From assembly GCA_012845835.1 (NCBI GenBank), contig JABAKD010000010.1:10172311-10236310 (forward strand): a stretch of DNA of 64,000 nt, in the 5' to 3' direction. This stretch comes from Undaria pinnatifida. Its lineage: Eukaryota > Sar > Phaeophyceae > Laminariales > Alariaceae. The stretch's first letter is position 1; each line of letters begins with the position of its first letter. The notes beneath the pieces are model-generated. The model was not told where the DNA came from. It made no database searches and saw nothing but the letters and a program-made list of their open reading frames with translations. The translations under genes and the position numbers were made by a program. Below, piece after piece: positions 1-13,000 of this stretch.

Positions 1-8
1 ACACTTAC

Positions 9-1153
9 TGTTGTCGTCGGGGTAGCGAAGAGCCACCTCCTCAAACCGTTACCACTGCCGGCCGCGACTGACGCAGCAGAATCAGAAGAAGTTACCGCGA
101 CGCTAGTCACGTTCACGGTTCCCCCGTTTTGCCCCAAGGTCTCCTCCAGGCTGGCCTCCGCCGCCTCCTCGCACGTGTCCGTCGCCGCGCAGTCAGGCTC
201 GCCGTCGGAGACGATGGTGATGGTCCCCAACAGGCGTTGCTCCGACACATCCGCCACCGTCGGCCCCGGGGTCGGAACTGCGGTCGGAGACGCCGTGGGA
301 GACGAGGTCGGCGCCGCAGAGGGAGCTGCGGAAGGCGCCGCCGACGGAGAACTAGTAGGGGCTATGGAAGGCACGAAAACAGTAGGCATCACGGTCGCGC
401 CGAATATGGTAGGGGCTGGAGTAGTAGCCGGCGACAACGTGATCATCTCTCTCGGGAGGGTCGCACCTGGTGCAAGCGTCGCACCTGGTGCAAGCGTCGC
501 ACCTGGTGCAAGCGTCGCACCTGGCGCCAAAGTCGCGCCCGGTGCCAAAGTCGCGCCCGGTGCCAAAGTCGCGCCCGGTGCCACGGTCGCGCCCGGTGCC
601 ACGGTCGCGCCCGGTGCTACGGTCGCGCCCGGTGCCACGGTCGCGCCGGGTGCCACGGTCGCGCCGGGTGCCACGGTCGCGCCGGGTGCCACGGTCGCGC
701 CGGGTGCCACGGTCGCGCCCGGTGCCACGGTCGCGCCGGGTGCCACGGTCGCGCCGGGTGCCACGGTCGCGCCGGGTGCCACGGTCGCGCCGGGTGCCAC
801 GGTCGCGCCGGGTGCCACGGTCGCGCCGGGTGCCACGGTCGCGGCCGGTGATGAGGTTGCTCCGGGCGCCAATGTCACTCCAGGAGCGATGGTTGAACCA
901 GGAGCCGCCGTGGCGCCCGGCGCTTGGGTCACGGCACCGGGAGGAAGGGTCGTCGCCGGTGTCTGTGTTGCCATCTCGAATGGCGCCAGCGAGGATGCGA
1001 CCACTGGTGTTGACGCCACAGACGGAGCAGGCGTCGTCTTCGTCTGGGGAAACATCTCTTGGATGAATTCTTCGACGTAGTCGGGGCAGTCCGGCAGGTA
1101 GGACACCCCCCCGCCGCTCGTCACGCATAACCGGCAGTTGTTCTTCTCCAGAA
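9..1153 (-). CDS. Exon 2 of the secreted repeat protein
   Basis: 1145 nt, open throughout. It follows a CGAAACAG acceptor (AG at 1155-1154) and ends in phase 0 before a GTAAGT donor at the window edge. The reading frame that continues exon 1 gives VLEKNNCRLCVTSGGG, then the Thr/Pro linker, the VAPGAT repeats and the Cys-pair segment. The other minus frame gives an RDRGTR repeat and the plus strand gives VAPGA repeats; these are shadows. Confidence 0.72.
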
Positions 1154-3057
1154 CTGTTTCGTTGGTTGGTTGTTTTGCGCCAAAAGGTCAATCACGTCCC
1201 CGCACATGGAACGACGAACGGAACGCAAAAGAAGAAAAAAAACGCCGATCGCGAAAAACAAAAAACACAACGAATGATAAATTAGCTGTTAGCAATCTAG
1301 TTAGCAAACACAAGCGAAGCACGGGCAGACAGCTCCGGGCAGAAGGAAGCAAGCATCAACCAGTCAACACTTGTTCACGTATGCGTATGATATGGCATGA
1401 CATTTAGAAGACGCACGTATCGTAGGTATGTATACATTTCACCCCCGACAAAGAAAGTGCAAGAAAGTCGTATGCTCAATGTGAGAACAGGACCAGGACC
1501 ACGCGCGGTCAAGAGCAGACATTTCACAGAATCACGCAGGAGCCCGAAAGAGAAGACCACGACCCTCGTACGACCGATTTAATCGTCGAACTCAGCACTC
1601 ACCTTAAGGCCGAGCTGTGAGTTCGGACGCGCACACGTGAGGTACTCGTGAGGTATCATAAAGAGGGCGCAGCAGCACCAGCAGCAGCACCAGCAGCCAA
1701 GCAGTCCCACGTCAGAGCCGTATGATGCAAGCAGTCATACCAACCACTACGCAAGAAACACACATAAGACAACGTGAAATGAAACTCTCCACACAAACAA
1801 CAGGTAGTTACTTTTTTTTTTTACGTTTTCAAGTGAAAAATAAGGTGCTCTCGGATCTGTGCAGGGGGGGTGTAGGCATGTTGTATTCATATGGACTTAC
1901 TTGCTGGTTGAGAGGGGGAAAGAACGTTGTGGGTTCCAAATAAAACTATTTAAGCGTTAATAATTACGACGTGGTGCAAGCAGCAGGCAAACAGGCACGC
2001 AAGCAAACACGGACGCCGTTTGCGCGCCGCCTTGCCACATGCACGAGATAACGACCCGGCGCAAGATGGGTTGGTTTGCTGATCATGATGCATGCTATGC
2101 GTGCATGCGTTGCATGCACAAGTAACGGAAGAGGATTAACGCCACAGGATATACGTTGTTCGTTTGTACACGGTTTTTCTCGAGATAAAAGTCGCACGAT
2201 CCGAAACGTTTTCCTTCATCCAATGCAAGTTCTTCGCGACCCATTCAATTCCTCGAAAAATACATAAAACGCGAATCAAGAAACGGGGCGCGAGGTACGT
2301 CGTCTTGCCACAACCACGAGATACCGATACTGACCTAACGAAAGATGGGTGGGTGTGCTGATCATGGATGCAAGCATGCCTCTCGCGAGGCAACCAACCA
2401 GCAGGATACTGCTGCTGCTGCTGTGGAAACCACCGCCGGATGAGTTGTTCGTTCATGATTTTCTCGCAGAAAATCCGAAACGTTTGCAAGAGTTCCTACT
2501 TCCAATTCAAGTTGTTCGAAAAAAAATCAAGCAGAAAATTAAAACGGGAAAAAAGCAACGGGGCACAGCTTTGGCTGGACACAGATACTCAAGAGACAGA
2601 ACAAACAGCAGTAATATCCTGCCGCTGCTGCTGCGAATTGATTGCACACGCCGCAAGCCCGGATTCACATCAGTCAACGCAAAGCGACAGCGCTACTGCT
2701 GCTGCTACTACTACTGAACTCACCGTTGCACCCCACCAGGGGACCCTCACGATCGCAGGCCTCTGGGTCCTCGTAAATCGCAATTCCCGCCTCAGCATCC
2801 CCGACCGACGTGTTGGCCGTGCACTCGTCGATGCCCCCCTGTAGTCGCCGCAAAGCAGCAGCGCCCTCTAATCGCCCCCTGAAACCCAGCGCAACGTCGT
2901 CCCCTACCAGACTTCGGCCATCTCGAGCAGGGAACGACGGTGCCATCCACTCATCCGTACTTGTTACCGAGGCTGGCAGGAGCACGGCGAGCGCAGCGAG
3001 GAATCGTGCCGCTCGTCGACTCGGGTCCGCGCCATGTTGGTGATGATGCAGCAGCAT
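9..3057 (-). CDS. Secreted Ala/Pro/Thr-rich repeat protein, 3' part outside window
   Basis: Two-exon partial gene read on the minus strand: exon 1 3057-2724 and exon 2 1153-9, with an intron of about 1.57 kb (2723-1154). ATG at 3057; residues about 14-35 form a hydrophobic signal peptide (RRAARFLAALAVLLPASV). A Cys-containing N-terminal region follows (DEC, EACD, GCN, CRLC, DCPDY). Then comes a PT/PA-rich stretch with about 21 VAPGAT-type hexapeptides, an APSAAPTSSPTASPT stalk, and a folded-looking segment with two Cys pairs (PDCAATDTCEEAAE). The exon junction joins in phase 1. The gene continues past a GTAAGT donor at positions 8-3. At least 493 residues are visible. A cell-wall or extracellular-matrix role is inferred from composition only; no named family was recognised. 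It is transcribed divergently from the ZGPAT-like gene. Confidence 0.75.
460..837. repeat. 18-bp coding minisatellite, 21 units
   Basis: Twenty-one exact-length 18-bp units (378 bp) based on gtcgcgccgggtgccacg. Three sub-types run in blocks: three units with gcaagc, three with gccaaa, then fifteen with gccacg. Degenerate units continue to about 930. The length is a multiple of 18 throughout, so the host frame is kept. The blocks indicate expansion by local duplication. Confidence 0.95.
2724..3057 (-). CDS. Exon 1 of the secreted repeat protein (signal peptide exon)
   Basis: 334 nt, 111 codons plus one base (phase 1). It starts with ATG at 3057 and ends at a GGTGAGT donor (intron begins at 2723). 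It encodes the signal peptide and the first part of the Cys-containing region. Reading on past the donor gives a serine homopolymer from a GCT/AGT microsatellite, which supports splicing here. Confidence 0.7.
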
Positions 3058-3890
3058 AGCGCTGCAAGATGGCCTTTTGCACTGCTGGGTGTTGCAGCTG
3101 CTGTGCTGCGACGTATAAATTCAGCAAAGCAAGCACACCCACCTACCTTACCACTACCACTACCTACCTAGCTACCGAGGGTAACCCACGGTTGCAGGGC
3201 AGTCTCTCCCTGGTTTGTTCTCCCTCGTGATGAGCTGAAAGCCGCTAGAAGCTCCGTTTAAGGCCTTGGAATGTTGGTGTGAGACCCAGGGGGGGTCGAC
3301 CCCAGCAAGTCGGCACAACGAAAAACGAAAACAATTTTTTAATTTTTGAAGTTTCGCTGACCATTTTGGTTGGCCCACCCCGAAAAAACGGTGAAAACAG
3401 AATTTGGTCTTCCCGGATATGAAAAAGCGGGAATTTGGAACTCCAAGCAGTGCCCCTCCCCCCCTCCCCAGCAACCTCTTTCCCTCTCTGGGGACCATGG
3501 CATGATCTAAACATCTGCCGGCACGCACAGCAGTGATTGACGCATCTGGACACGTTTACCGATATAAATCCCACTCTACGCGGGTCGTGGGAAGCGCTTG
3601 CTCTGCTTATACGGTTGATAGTGGATCTATCTCCGAGTGGAGTTGCATTTTGCCTTTCGAGGGAGCGCGAAACCCACAGAAGGAAAGCTCTGCTTTGGTT
3701 TTTGTTTTCCTGCTGCTGTCGTCGCCTTGCTGAGCTGCTGCTGCTCATGCTGTTGTCTATGGTTTTTGTGTTGTAATACCGCAGCAATAGCATACAGCAT
3801 CACAGACAGCACGACAGAAAGCTAGCAGCTAGTTAAGTTAGTCAATTACATCCGTTTACTCTACTCTAGAGCTCTGCTGTGGTGCGTCGG
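3058..3890. promoter_or_regulatory. Divergent intergenic region between the two host genes
   Basis: The 833 bp between two opposite start codons should contain both promoters. TATA-like strings occur at 3113-3119 (about 60 bp upstream of the minus-strand ATG) and at 3563-3569 on the plus side. The middle (about 3190-3530) looks like an old repeat insertion with A/T runs and C runs. CTG/GCT runs lie at 3710-3750. No individual element can be assigned with confidence. Confidence 0.4.
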
Positions 3891-4061
3891 ATGAATGATC
3901 GGACCGGAGCTGATGATGCAGCAGCAGCAGCTTTGCTGCAGAAAAAACACGAGGAAGAACATGTCGCAATCAAGGATCAGCTCGCAGGCTTGGAGGCGCA
4001 ACGGGAGCAGCTTGCGTCACTACTCGGAGGCAATCCGCAGGGCCCACTGTTGCAGCTGCAG
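3891..4061 (+). CDS. ZGPAT-like gene, exon 1
   Basis: 57 codons from ATG 3891 to a CAG|GTGTGC donor. It encodes a charged amphipathic helix (EEEHVAIKDQLAGLEAQREQ) ending LLQLQ. Two in-frame GTG codons precede the ATG but no upstream ATG does. The match to the N-terminal helix of ZGPAT, in phase with exon 2, is the evidence for joining across 15.3 kb. Its weakness is that a helical segment alone is a loose signature. Confidence 0.7.
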
Positions 4062-7000
4062 GTGTGCGTTGTTGTCTTCTTCCGTTTCAGATATTGTCTA
4101 ATTGTGCTGCTTCTTCTCTGCTTCGTTCTGAACGCCTAGATTTTTATTTATTTATTTACAAGGGCTTCGCTCGCGGGCGGCTGGGCGCCGCCCGCTACGC
4201 TTGCGGAAGGAGCAATAGACATTCAGTAGAAAGGCGGAAAAGAAGCACAAATGGCGCAACTGGCGACTTGAAAATGCCAAGAGGTCCATATATAGTACAA
4301 CGGTACAGGATAGAGACGATTATGATTATGAGTTTGTTATTATCATCCATTCGCCCAATCCATGATGGGCAAGTCGGAGGACTTCCTTGGCATATCCTTC
4401 CACCTCTCAGGTAGCGTCTATGTAGGTCCTGCACACTTCAATAGCTCTCTCTCTAAGTCGATCATCAACAATAAATTATCGCAGTGCATAAACACCAGGC
4501 ACGCGCTTGTCAAGGATAGAGACAGGAAAACTACAACTTAAGATGTAAAGGAGCGCAGTGCCAAAAAAAACATGCTGGAAGCAGGAACTTGAACGCACAC
4601 ACCGCAAACATGTGAAGTACATTTGTATTCCTGAAAGACGAAGAGCACGCATTTAGGCATAGTTCTCAAAAAACGATGCTGGTATAATAAACCACAACTT
4701 AACGTTCTATAAAGAACGTGCTGTCAACATTGCTTCCGAAGGAGCATGCAGGCTTGCTTGGACTCTTCCTCCTCAGCGGAGGTACCCAGCACCTTGCACT
4801 CTTGTTTTTTGTCGATGGTCTTGTGGATCTGTCCACAAACGTTGAAGCAGGGCGGGAGAACGTCGATAAGTGTCAAGGAATTAGTGGGGTATTAGTCCGT
4901 TTGACCACTTGCACAGGTTAACCAATAGCTTACCCAAACTAAGCCTTATAACACTCTCCCCCCCATAAACTGCGGGATAGAAGGTCGGCCGTATATACGG
5001 GCGGACCTGTCATTTATCCAAGCCGTTTCATTTCCTGGGTAAGCCGGGGAGAGTATTTTTCAAGTTCGCCATGGGAAAATCTGAAAAAGTTTATTATGGT
5101 GGATGTGGGGATCGAACCCACGACCCAAAAACCCATGGTCTGTCGACGACGCCATTTGTTAAGGTATTAGTGGGGTACTTTTAGTCCGTTTGACCACTTG
5201 CACAGGTTAACCAATAGCTTACCCAAACTAAGCCTTATAACATAAGTATGTGTAAAAAAGTATTCGTACTTCTCTCCAGCAGACGTCGTAACCATCCAAA
5301 TTATTGGAGCTCCTTACGCTGTTAGTAATTGTTGTGGTATTGTTGTACTTGCTCTTGGTACTTGGAAAAAGAGCCGCACTTCATAGACTATATCCGCACG
5401 CCATCCCCTAGTCTTGAGCAAGAGACATGGATGTCTCGACTCGTGACACACAGGACGCAAGATAAGAGTAGAACGTACCTCGATGTCGAACGCCCTCGTG
5501 GCACCGTGGGAATGGAATGCGGGATGTATATCGAGCAAGTGGTCGCCTGCCTTCTTCAGGAGGTCACCGACCTTGATGTCGCCGGTGCACGTCGTGTTTA
5601 GGTCCTCGCCGACTTGGCGGCCCTCGGCGGCTGCTTCGCAGGGATTCTGCAAACGACAACAACGGATGGGAATACCTTGCGTTCAGTGAATGTTCAAAAT
5701 AGTAAGGCCACGTAGCTGTCGTCGATTTCCAAAGTTGGAAAGGAAGTCGTACAATTTAACACTGCTGTTGTAATGAAAGCGGTCGTTTATGGGCAAAGCC
5801 CTGCCTGGTACCACAACGTTGCTAACACCTATGAAACCACCACTGGGACAGGAACGAACGGGATTCACAGTCGCAACTGGTAAGCGTAAGCCCCGGTATA
5901 TTGCTATATAAGGCCTACCGGCGGAATACCGACAACGAAGGGTAAGAGACAGTACCTGCTGTATATATTGTTCGGTACTACTCTATTACTGCTGCTATCA
6001 ACACTATTACGACCGACGTGTACTGCGATTCCTGAAGAGGTTGCGCACCCTACTTGTACTCGTTAATACAAAGAGTTCATGTGGTTGTATGAAAAATGAG
6101 TAACAGTAGTAGTACACCGCGTCACTACATGAACAACTCGCTAACCCCAATCACGGGACTGCTCTCCAGCATCACCCAGGTTAACTTCAGCTTCTGTTTA
6201 CTGCTATATATCAACCTCCAGTGTTTACTGCTATTGGAGCTCCTTTCGCTGTTAGTAATTGTTGTGGTATTGTTGTACTTGCTCTTGGTACTTGGAAAAA
6301 GAGCCGCACTTCATAGACTATATCCGCACGCCATCCCCTAGTCTTGAGCAAGAGACATGGATGTCTCGACTCGTGACACACAGGACGCAAGATAAGAGTG
6401 GAACGTACCTCGATGTCGAACGCCCTCGTGGCACCGTGGGAATGGAATGCGGGATGTATATCGAGCAAGTGGTCGCCTGCCTTCTCCAGGAGGTCACCGA
6501 CCTTGATGTCGCCGGTGCACTTCGTGTTTATGTCCTCGCCGACTTGGCGGCCCTCGGCGGCTGCTTCGCAGGGATTCTGCAAACGACAACAACGGATGGG
6601 AATACCTTGCGTTCAGTGAATGTTCAAAATAGTAAGGCCACGTAGCTGTCGTCGATTTCCAAAGTTGGAAAGGAAGTCGTACAATTTAACACTGCTGTTG
6701 TAATGAAAGCGGTCGTTTATGGGCAAAGCCCTGCCTGGTACCACAACGTTGCTAACACCTATGAAACCACCACTGGGACAGGAACGAACGGGATTCACAG
6801 TCGCAACTGGTAAGCGTAAGCCCCGGTATACTGCTATATAAGGCCTACCGGCGGAATACCGACAACGAAGGGTAAGAGACAGTACCTGCTACATATATTG
6901 TTCGGTACTACTCTATTACTGCTGCTATCAACACTATTACGACCAACGTGTACTGCGATTCCTGAAGAGGTTGCGCACCCTACTTGCACTCGTTAATACA

Positions 7001-10000
7001 AAGAGTTCATGTGGTTGTATGAAAAATGAGTAACAGTAGTAGTACACCGCGTCACTACATGAACAACTCGCTAACCCCAATCACGGGACTGCTCTCCAGC
7101 ATCACCCAGGTTAACTTCAGCTTCTGTTTACTGCTATATATCAACCTCCAGTGTGTACTGCGACTGGTGCTGAGGTATGATGCTGCTGTGTTATTTATTA
7201 CTGCATGGGCCATTTTTACAACCCTGGCTGACCCCCGTGATGAGACTTGCCCGTTTTCATTGCGTCTTACATGTATAGATACCACGTAGTCGTAGTAGTA
7301 CATCCAAAACGTGTGTTTATATCACAGCACAAAGCGTCACTGCATGAACCACTTGTTCAACCCCCGCTTACCCCGATGACGGGACTGCCCCGTACTCGTA
7401 GTCGTACATACATGAAGTAAGTGTGTTTGGCTGTACGTATGAAAAATAAATCGCATCACACAGCGTCACTGCAAAGCAGAAAGGTCTACTCGTAGACCTG
7501 AGTACTTGTACAATTCCCGCTTACACCGCGATGACGGGACTGCCCCGTACACGTATCATACTCGTACATGCAAAAGTGTGTTTGTACGCATGAAAAAGAA
7601 ATCACAGCACAACAACAGAAGAAATGTAACTCACGTTTCGTCGAGCTCTCAGCTCCTTCGTTAGGGACGCCGATCGAAGGTGAATCACAGGTGTCCGCGT
7701 CACACCAGTCACACACACGAGGGTTGTCGCCGCTTCCCCAGTGCTTCTTGTTAAGGTTATGAAAAGCTTGGCACGTGGAAGGCTCGTCACTCCTGCAGGT
7801 GTCGCAGACAGCGTACTGGGAACTCCTGTTTCTCCTATTTCGTGCGATGAGGAAGCCGTCACAACCCTTGCTCGGGCACGGCCAATCAGGATTGCCAGAA
7901 GAAGCTGAGTCCCGTTCTTGCCCGACCAGCTTCCACACGCCTGATCCTGAACCTCCACCACCCCCACTGTTGGCGGAGCCTCCTCCCGCACTAGCCTTGG
8001 TCCGCTTCGCAAATTTCAACTTCAAATTGTTATTGCCGATCCGGCAAATTTCAAATTCAAATTGTTTGCAGCCGTCAACGGCAATTCCCTCCCAACAGCC
8101 AGCAATCGGCCAACTTCGAAAGTAAAAGTACAAAAAAGAAGTTGCTGAAAAAGCAAAATAAAAATATCAGAGAGCAAGCAGTAAAGATCAGAGAATGAGA
8201 GCTAAAAAGTAAGTAAGAATGAGACTAGGGAAAGCAAGGAAGGCAAGGAACTTCGGGACGGTTCTTTTCCCCAGCAACTAATTTCCTTTTCGGCAATTAC
8301 GTGCTGAGAAGGGCTGAGAGGGGGGAGGATATGCCGAGCGAGACGTCCGAAGGGGGCGAGGTCTAGGTATATAGTTGTATTTATTTATTTTGTCTTGGTT
8401 TCTTTCGTTGTTTCTCTCTTTTACAAGGTATTTTGGTTTAATGAGAAGAACACAAAGGGGGGAGGGGGGGAAACAGGAGGAGTAGAAGGAAAGCCGTCCA
8501 AGGGAATGGGGGCCGGGGGGGCAACAGGAGGAATAGAAGGGAGACCGCGGTGGACAAAGGCAGGAAGGAGATGGCAGACAGGGTAGCAAGGTACCAGGCC
8601 GACTAGTAGGTACATAGCACTTTTCGTCTTTCTCTGGGGTATTTTTTTCCCCTTTGTTCCCTCCTTGCGTGTCCAGGTTTTTGGCTCGTGTTCGGATTAT
8701 CTTATTTTGGTTTTACTTTACTTTATTTTATTTCATTTTATTATGTTTCTTTTCCGAGCTTTGGCTCTCCTTTGCGGTTGGGTTGTTTCTTCGATTTCCC
8801 CTTCATTTTGTTTGTTTCATTTTTTGTTTTATTTTTATCTTTGTTTTTTAGTTGTTTTCTTATTTTGTTTTTTGTTTTTTTGTTTTTGTTTTTGTTTTTG
8901 TTTTTGTTTATTTCGTATTTCTCTCTTCCAATGTATTTCTGTTGCTGACGTATGTATGTTGTGCCTGTCGTACCCAGTACTAGGGCATGACATTGCGTTG
9001 TCGAATGCATTACGATGCATTATCTCTGTGTCGTGGCTTGTGACCACAGAGCTGATCTTTCTAGGGTGAAGAATCAGTACGGACACTGGGTGTGCTGGAT
9101 GTCGACGAGTAGAAGAACGGTTTAATGTGAAGAACACACACACACACACAGAGCGCTATATAGGACACGTTTCGTCGGGTCCGACGGGTCCGACGCTGCC
9201 TGTGGCTTGGGTACCTAACGAAGCTGATTGCTGGCTTTTGGGCATTTCATTTTATTTGAAGTACAAGCTATTTTATTAATAATATGTATACCTGGTGCAA
9301 CATATTTGCGCTGCATCCACTCGCTTGATGCACACGTGGTACACAACCACAATCCCCTCCCCCATACCCCTTCCTCCCTCTCTCTCCGTTGCTTGTTGCG
9401 ATATGACATTGATTTGATTCATGGGTTGGTTTCGTTATTTATTTTCTTCGTTTCGCTTTTGATTATTTAATATCCTGCCTGGTAGTACGTACTGGTACCA
9501 GGTACATTTATTGTATTTAAATGGTAGTACGTACAGTACCAGGTACATTTATTGTATTTAAAAGAAAAAATGAAACGGAATGGCCGAATCCATCGAGCCG
9601 TCACGTCTACCCCAGGTCCTCAAGAGACGGACGGACGGACGGCGACCGGCCCGTCGGCAGGAAGAGGAGGTGTAGCGTAAGGTTCTGTCCTCTCGTCCCC
9701 TCTCGCGTACGTTTTCACTCAAGTATCTCTATATCACGTACGACCAGTCCCGGGTACTATTTAATACATTATTATTAATAATCACAATGATACTCATGAC
9801 AACGAGTTTATGGTTCGAGTGCCCCCGAGTGTAAAAATACTCTTCTTGCTGCTGCTGCTGTGACCACAGCAGTAGCAACAGCACGAATAGTACCGCCAGT
9901 AGCAGCAGCTGCGTAGAATGTACCACGCGTTTTTTTGTCTAGTTTTGTTTTTCACACTTTTACTTTCCAGCTTCTAGACAAGCCGCGGTCACAGGTGTCT

Positions 10001-13000
10001 TCCCTTCTTCCCCCCGGTTCTTGCCTTCAATTTTTATCGCGCATAGGGTCCAGCAATCCCGCTGCTGGTCGATTTGTCATCGAGTGTTGCTATCTCACGC
10101 TCTCGCGCTTTCCGCGAGTCAATTTGTGCACAAGAAAAACCCATATACGAGAGTGGGGGGCATGCACAACGACAACTAGGGGAAGTTCTGCCTCGGCTTT
10201 TCGGACAATCCGTCCGCAGTTTTTTTTTTCAACGAACGGACCAGTTGCCGCCCAGCAGCTACTGGAGCTACTCGTACGGTTGTGCAATTCTGCACGTAGA
10301 GCAAGCAGATTGTAGCAGCAGTATCATATCAGAGCAGTACGGCGGGTGTAAGGTACAGAGCCCGCATATAGAGCTGACGTTGCTGCTGTCTGTTGTCTTC
10401 TGCTGGAGATTTTTCACCCGCGCTCGCCATTACCACTCTCACATAACCAGGGCGGTGCATGTGTTTTTTTTTTTTTTTTTCACCAACGTCTACATTCCAG
10501 CTTCTGGACAAGCCGTGGTCATAGGTGTCGTCCCGTCTTCCCCCCGGTTCTTGCCTTCAACTGTTATCGCGCAGAGGGTTCAGCAATCCCATTACTCGTC
10601 GTTTTTCATGGAGTGTTGCTGACTCACGCTCTCGCGCTTTCCGCGAGTCAAGTTGTGCACAAGAAAAAGTCCCCACGAATTTATACGAGTATGCACTCGG
10701 GGAGGTTCGAACTCACGAAACTGACCTATACCAGGCTCGAAGATAACCTGATACGCCTAACCCTAACCCTAACGCCACCGGGGCGATTATTCGGACCCGA
10801 CCTGACCCGACAGGTGATATCATCCCTTTCGAGCCATCGATGCAGCAGTAGCTCCATTTCATTTATACGGTCAAGTTCCAATTACCCCCCCGTTCCCCGC
10901 CGCCCCCAGTATCACCTCAGACCTGCAGTAGCACCAACGCCTGTAGTGTATACCTGAAGGTGGTAAGCTTGTGGTATTTTTTATGCAAGTTGAAAAATGA
11001 AAAATCCTCCCCTTCTCACCGGTCATACATATCGATATACTGCATCTATACGACTATTAATATAGTCTACATGTCTACATTTTGTCCCCCCCCTAAAACG
11101 GAATACACCAGAAATAATTTCCGTGCACAGATTGATTAACATCAATCACCCTGTGGACCCTGGTAAAAGCTACTAGTTCTCTGTACCGTGCGGTTCGTAC
11201 GGTGCAGGCAGCCCAACCGCTGTAGTTTGTCGCCGCGAGTTGGTTAGTTGTGGGAACGGGGGAAAACTATGCCGTAGTTGAGTGGGTACCCGCGGCCATG
11301 TGAGTTCAGTTTGCACATAGGATCATTTCACTTGTGCGCCTTCTTCGTATCGTGCGTTTTTAGGCGGGAAAGCGTAGTATATTCCGGGCGAAGTTTGTTT
11401 TCTTTTGGTTTTTCGGATCTTCCTGGGGCTCCAGCACCTTTGGGTGACTACTAACTGTATGGACTCTGGATGTTTGGCAAGAGTCATACAACAAGGGAGT
11501 CGCCGACGTACGTATATCGGTAGCTGCGCTGCAACCTGTCAGATAATAACCCGGGGTGAGGATCACTGATATTTGTATGGTGTTTTTTGGTTCGGTTGCT
11601 CTTTTTTCACTGCATGCCCTCGGGTCGTCAATCTGACAGCACTCCAGACAGCAGGCGCGTTCGTCTGTGCTCACGATCACCGTGCGGTTCGTATGGTGCA
11701 GCAGCCCAACCGCTGTAGTTTGTAGCCGTGAGTTGGTTAGTTGTGGGAGCGGGGGGACTCTATCCTGCAGTTGAGTGGATACCCGCGGCCATGTGAGTTC
11801 AGTTTGCGCATTGGATCATTTCACTTGTGCGCCTTCTTCGTATCGTGCGTTTTTAGACAGGGACGAATTTTGATTTCATTTGGTTTTTCGGATCTTCCTA
11901 GGGCGCCAGCACCTTTGTGTGACCACAGACTCCATATGTTTGACAAGAGTTAATGTGAGACAAACAACAACAACAACAACAACAATAATCCTTAACCCCG
12001 GCCCTCCCCTCACCGTTCACACCACTCACTGCTGTATAACAGGGTACATAATAAATTGGTGCGTTCCACAGCCGTCAGATTTTATCCCCCTCCAAAACGG
12101 GTTTTAGTTTCCGTGCACAAATTGATTACCATCAATCACCACTCACCCTGTTGACCCTGGTACAAGCTACTGTGTAGTTTCTAAGGGGAGTCGCCGATCT
12201 ATGGCACACACCCAGTAACACGCGCGATCGGAGTATCACAAAGCTTGCAAAGATGAGTTTCGACGAAATCTTTGGTCTCACAGCTGTACGTTGTGTATTA
12301 TAATTTGACCGAGCTACAGCTGTTCCAGCTTGCAGGTCAAATTGACGTGCACCAGGTATATCTCGGGGGGCGATCGTCTTCCTGAAATTCGTATGTATGG
12401 TAGAGCTGGTCTGGTATCATGACTAGAGCCTGTCGTGTGACCGCAGACTTGATTATGCGAATTAGAACAAAACAACACCAACATACAATGCCTGAAATCC
12501 AGAGATGCCAATGCAGACATTTGTTATTCTTGTCCTCCCATTAACTCGCACAACCAAGTCCGTAGTCACAGGACAGGCTCCAGCCACCCAGGCTTCAGCC
12601 ACCCTGGAGCGGACGGAGACCCCAGGGAAAATAATAAAACAAACCACAAGTGGTATACGTATACCAGCTACATCGCAGCTGAAGCAAGGGATACATCCAC
12701 CGAGAAATATAAACATGAAATCGGAAGTCAGCGTACGTACGTACGTGCCAGGCCCATACTGGTACAAAACTCGCAGCTGAAACCGACCACACCGCATGCC
12801 ACCCAGGGAACCAAACCAAAGAACAAATCCGAGGAGATAAAATAGTAACACCAAGTAAGGAAGAAAAAAAAGAAGACGAGATGAATAGAAAACGAAGGCC
12901 ACGAAATAATACGTATCAGGTACGTAATAAGTTACGTAGACTCGCCAGCCGGGGGGGATGTAGGGAGGTAAGGCAGGCTAAACAGCTCTATGTCGTAGCC

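Larger units (their letters stand above)
5303..7162. repeat. 930-bp near-identical tandem duplication
   Basis: Copy 1 5303-6232, copy 2 6233-7162, exact period 930 bp with only scattered substitutions, hence recent. Each copy contains one 168-nt minus-strand open segment with good splice signals (5646-5479 and 6576-6409). Confidence 0.9.

Noticed and set aside
460-837. Regular 18-bp repeats as a CRISPR-like array
   Set aside because: No spacers; units are contiguous and coding. The DNA is eukaryotic.
175-1080. Long plus-strand frame with VAPGAS/VAPGAK/VAPGAT repeats
   Set aside because: It lacks a signal peptide and splice partner. The minus frame is open through to the window edge, joins a signal-peptide exon in phase and gives the more natural PT-rich protein.
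352-1191. Minus-strand frame rich in RDRGTR repeats
   Set aside because: Shadow of the minisatellite in another minus frame; it does not continue exon 1.
5101-5156. tRNA-like sequence with GGTTCGATCCC
   Set aside because: Not a functional tRNA: no acceptor or anticodon stem pairs fully, and the same sequence recurs inside all copies of the miniature LTR element.
10741-10776. Nearness to a chromosome end suggested by CCCTAA repeats
   Set aside because: Only two to three units, inside a SINE, with host genes and repeats continuing on both sides.
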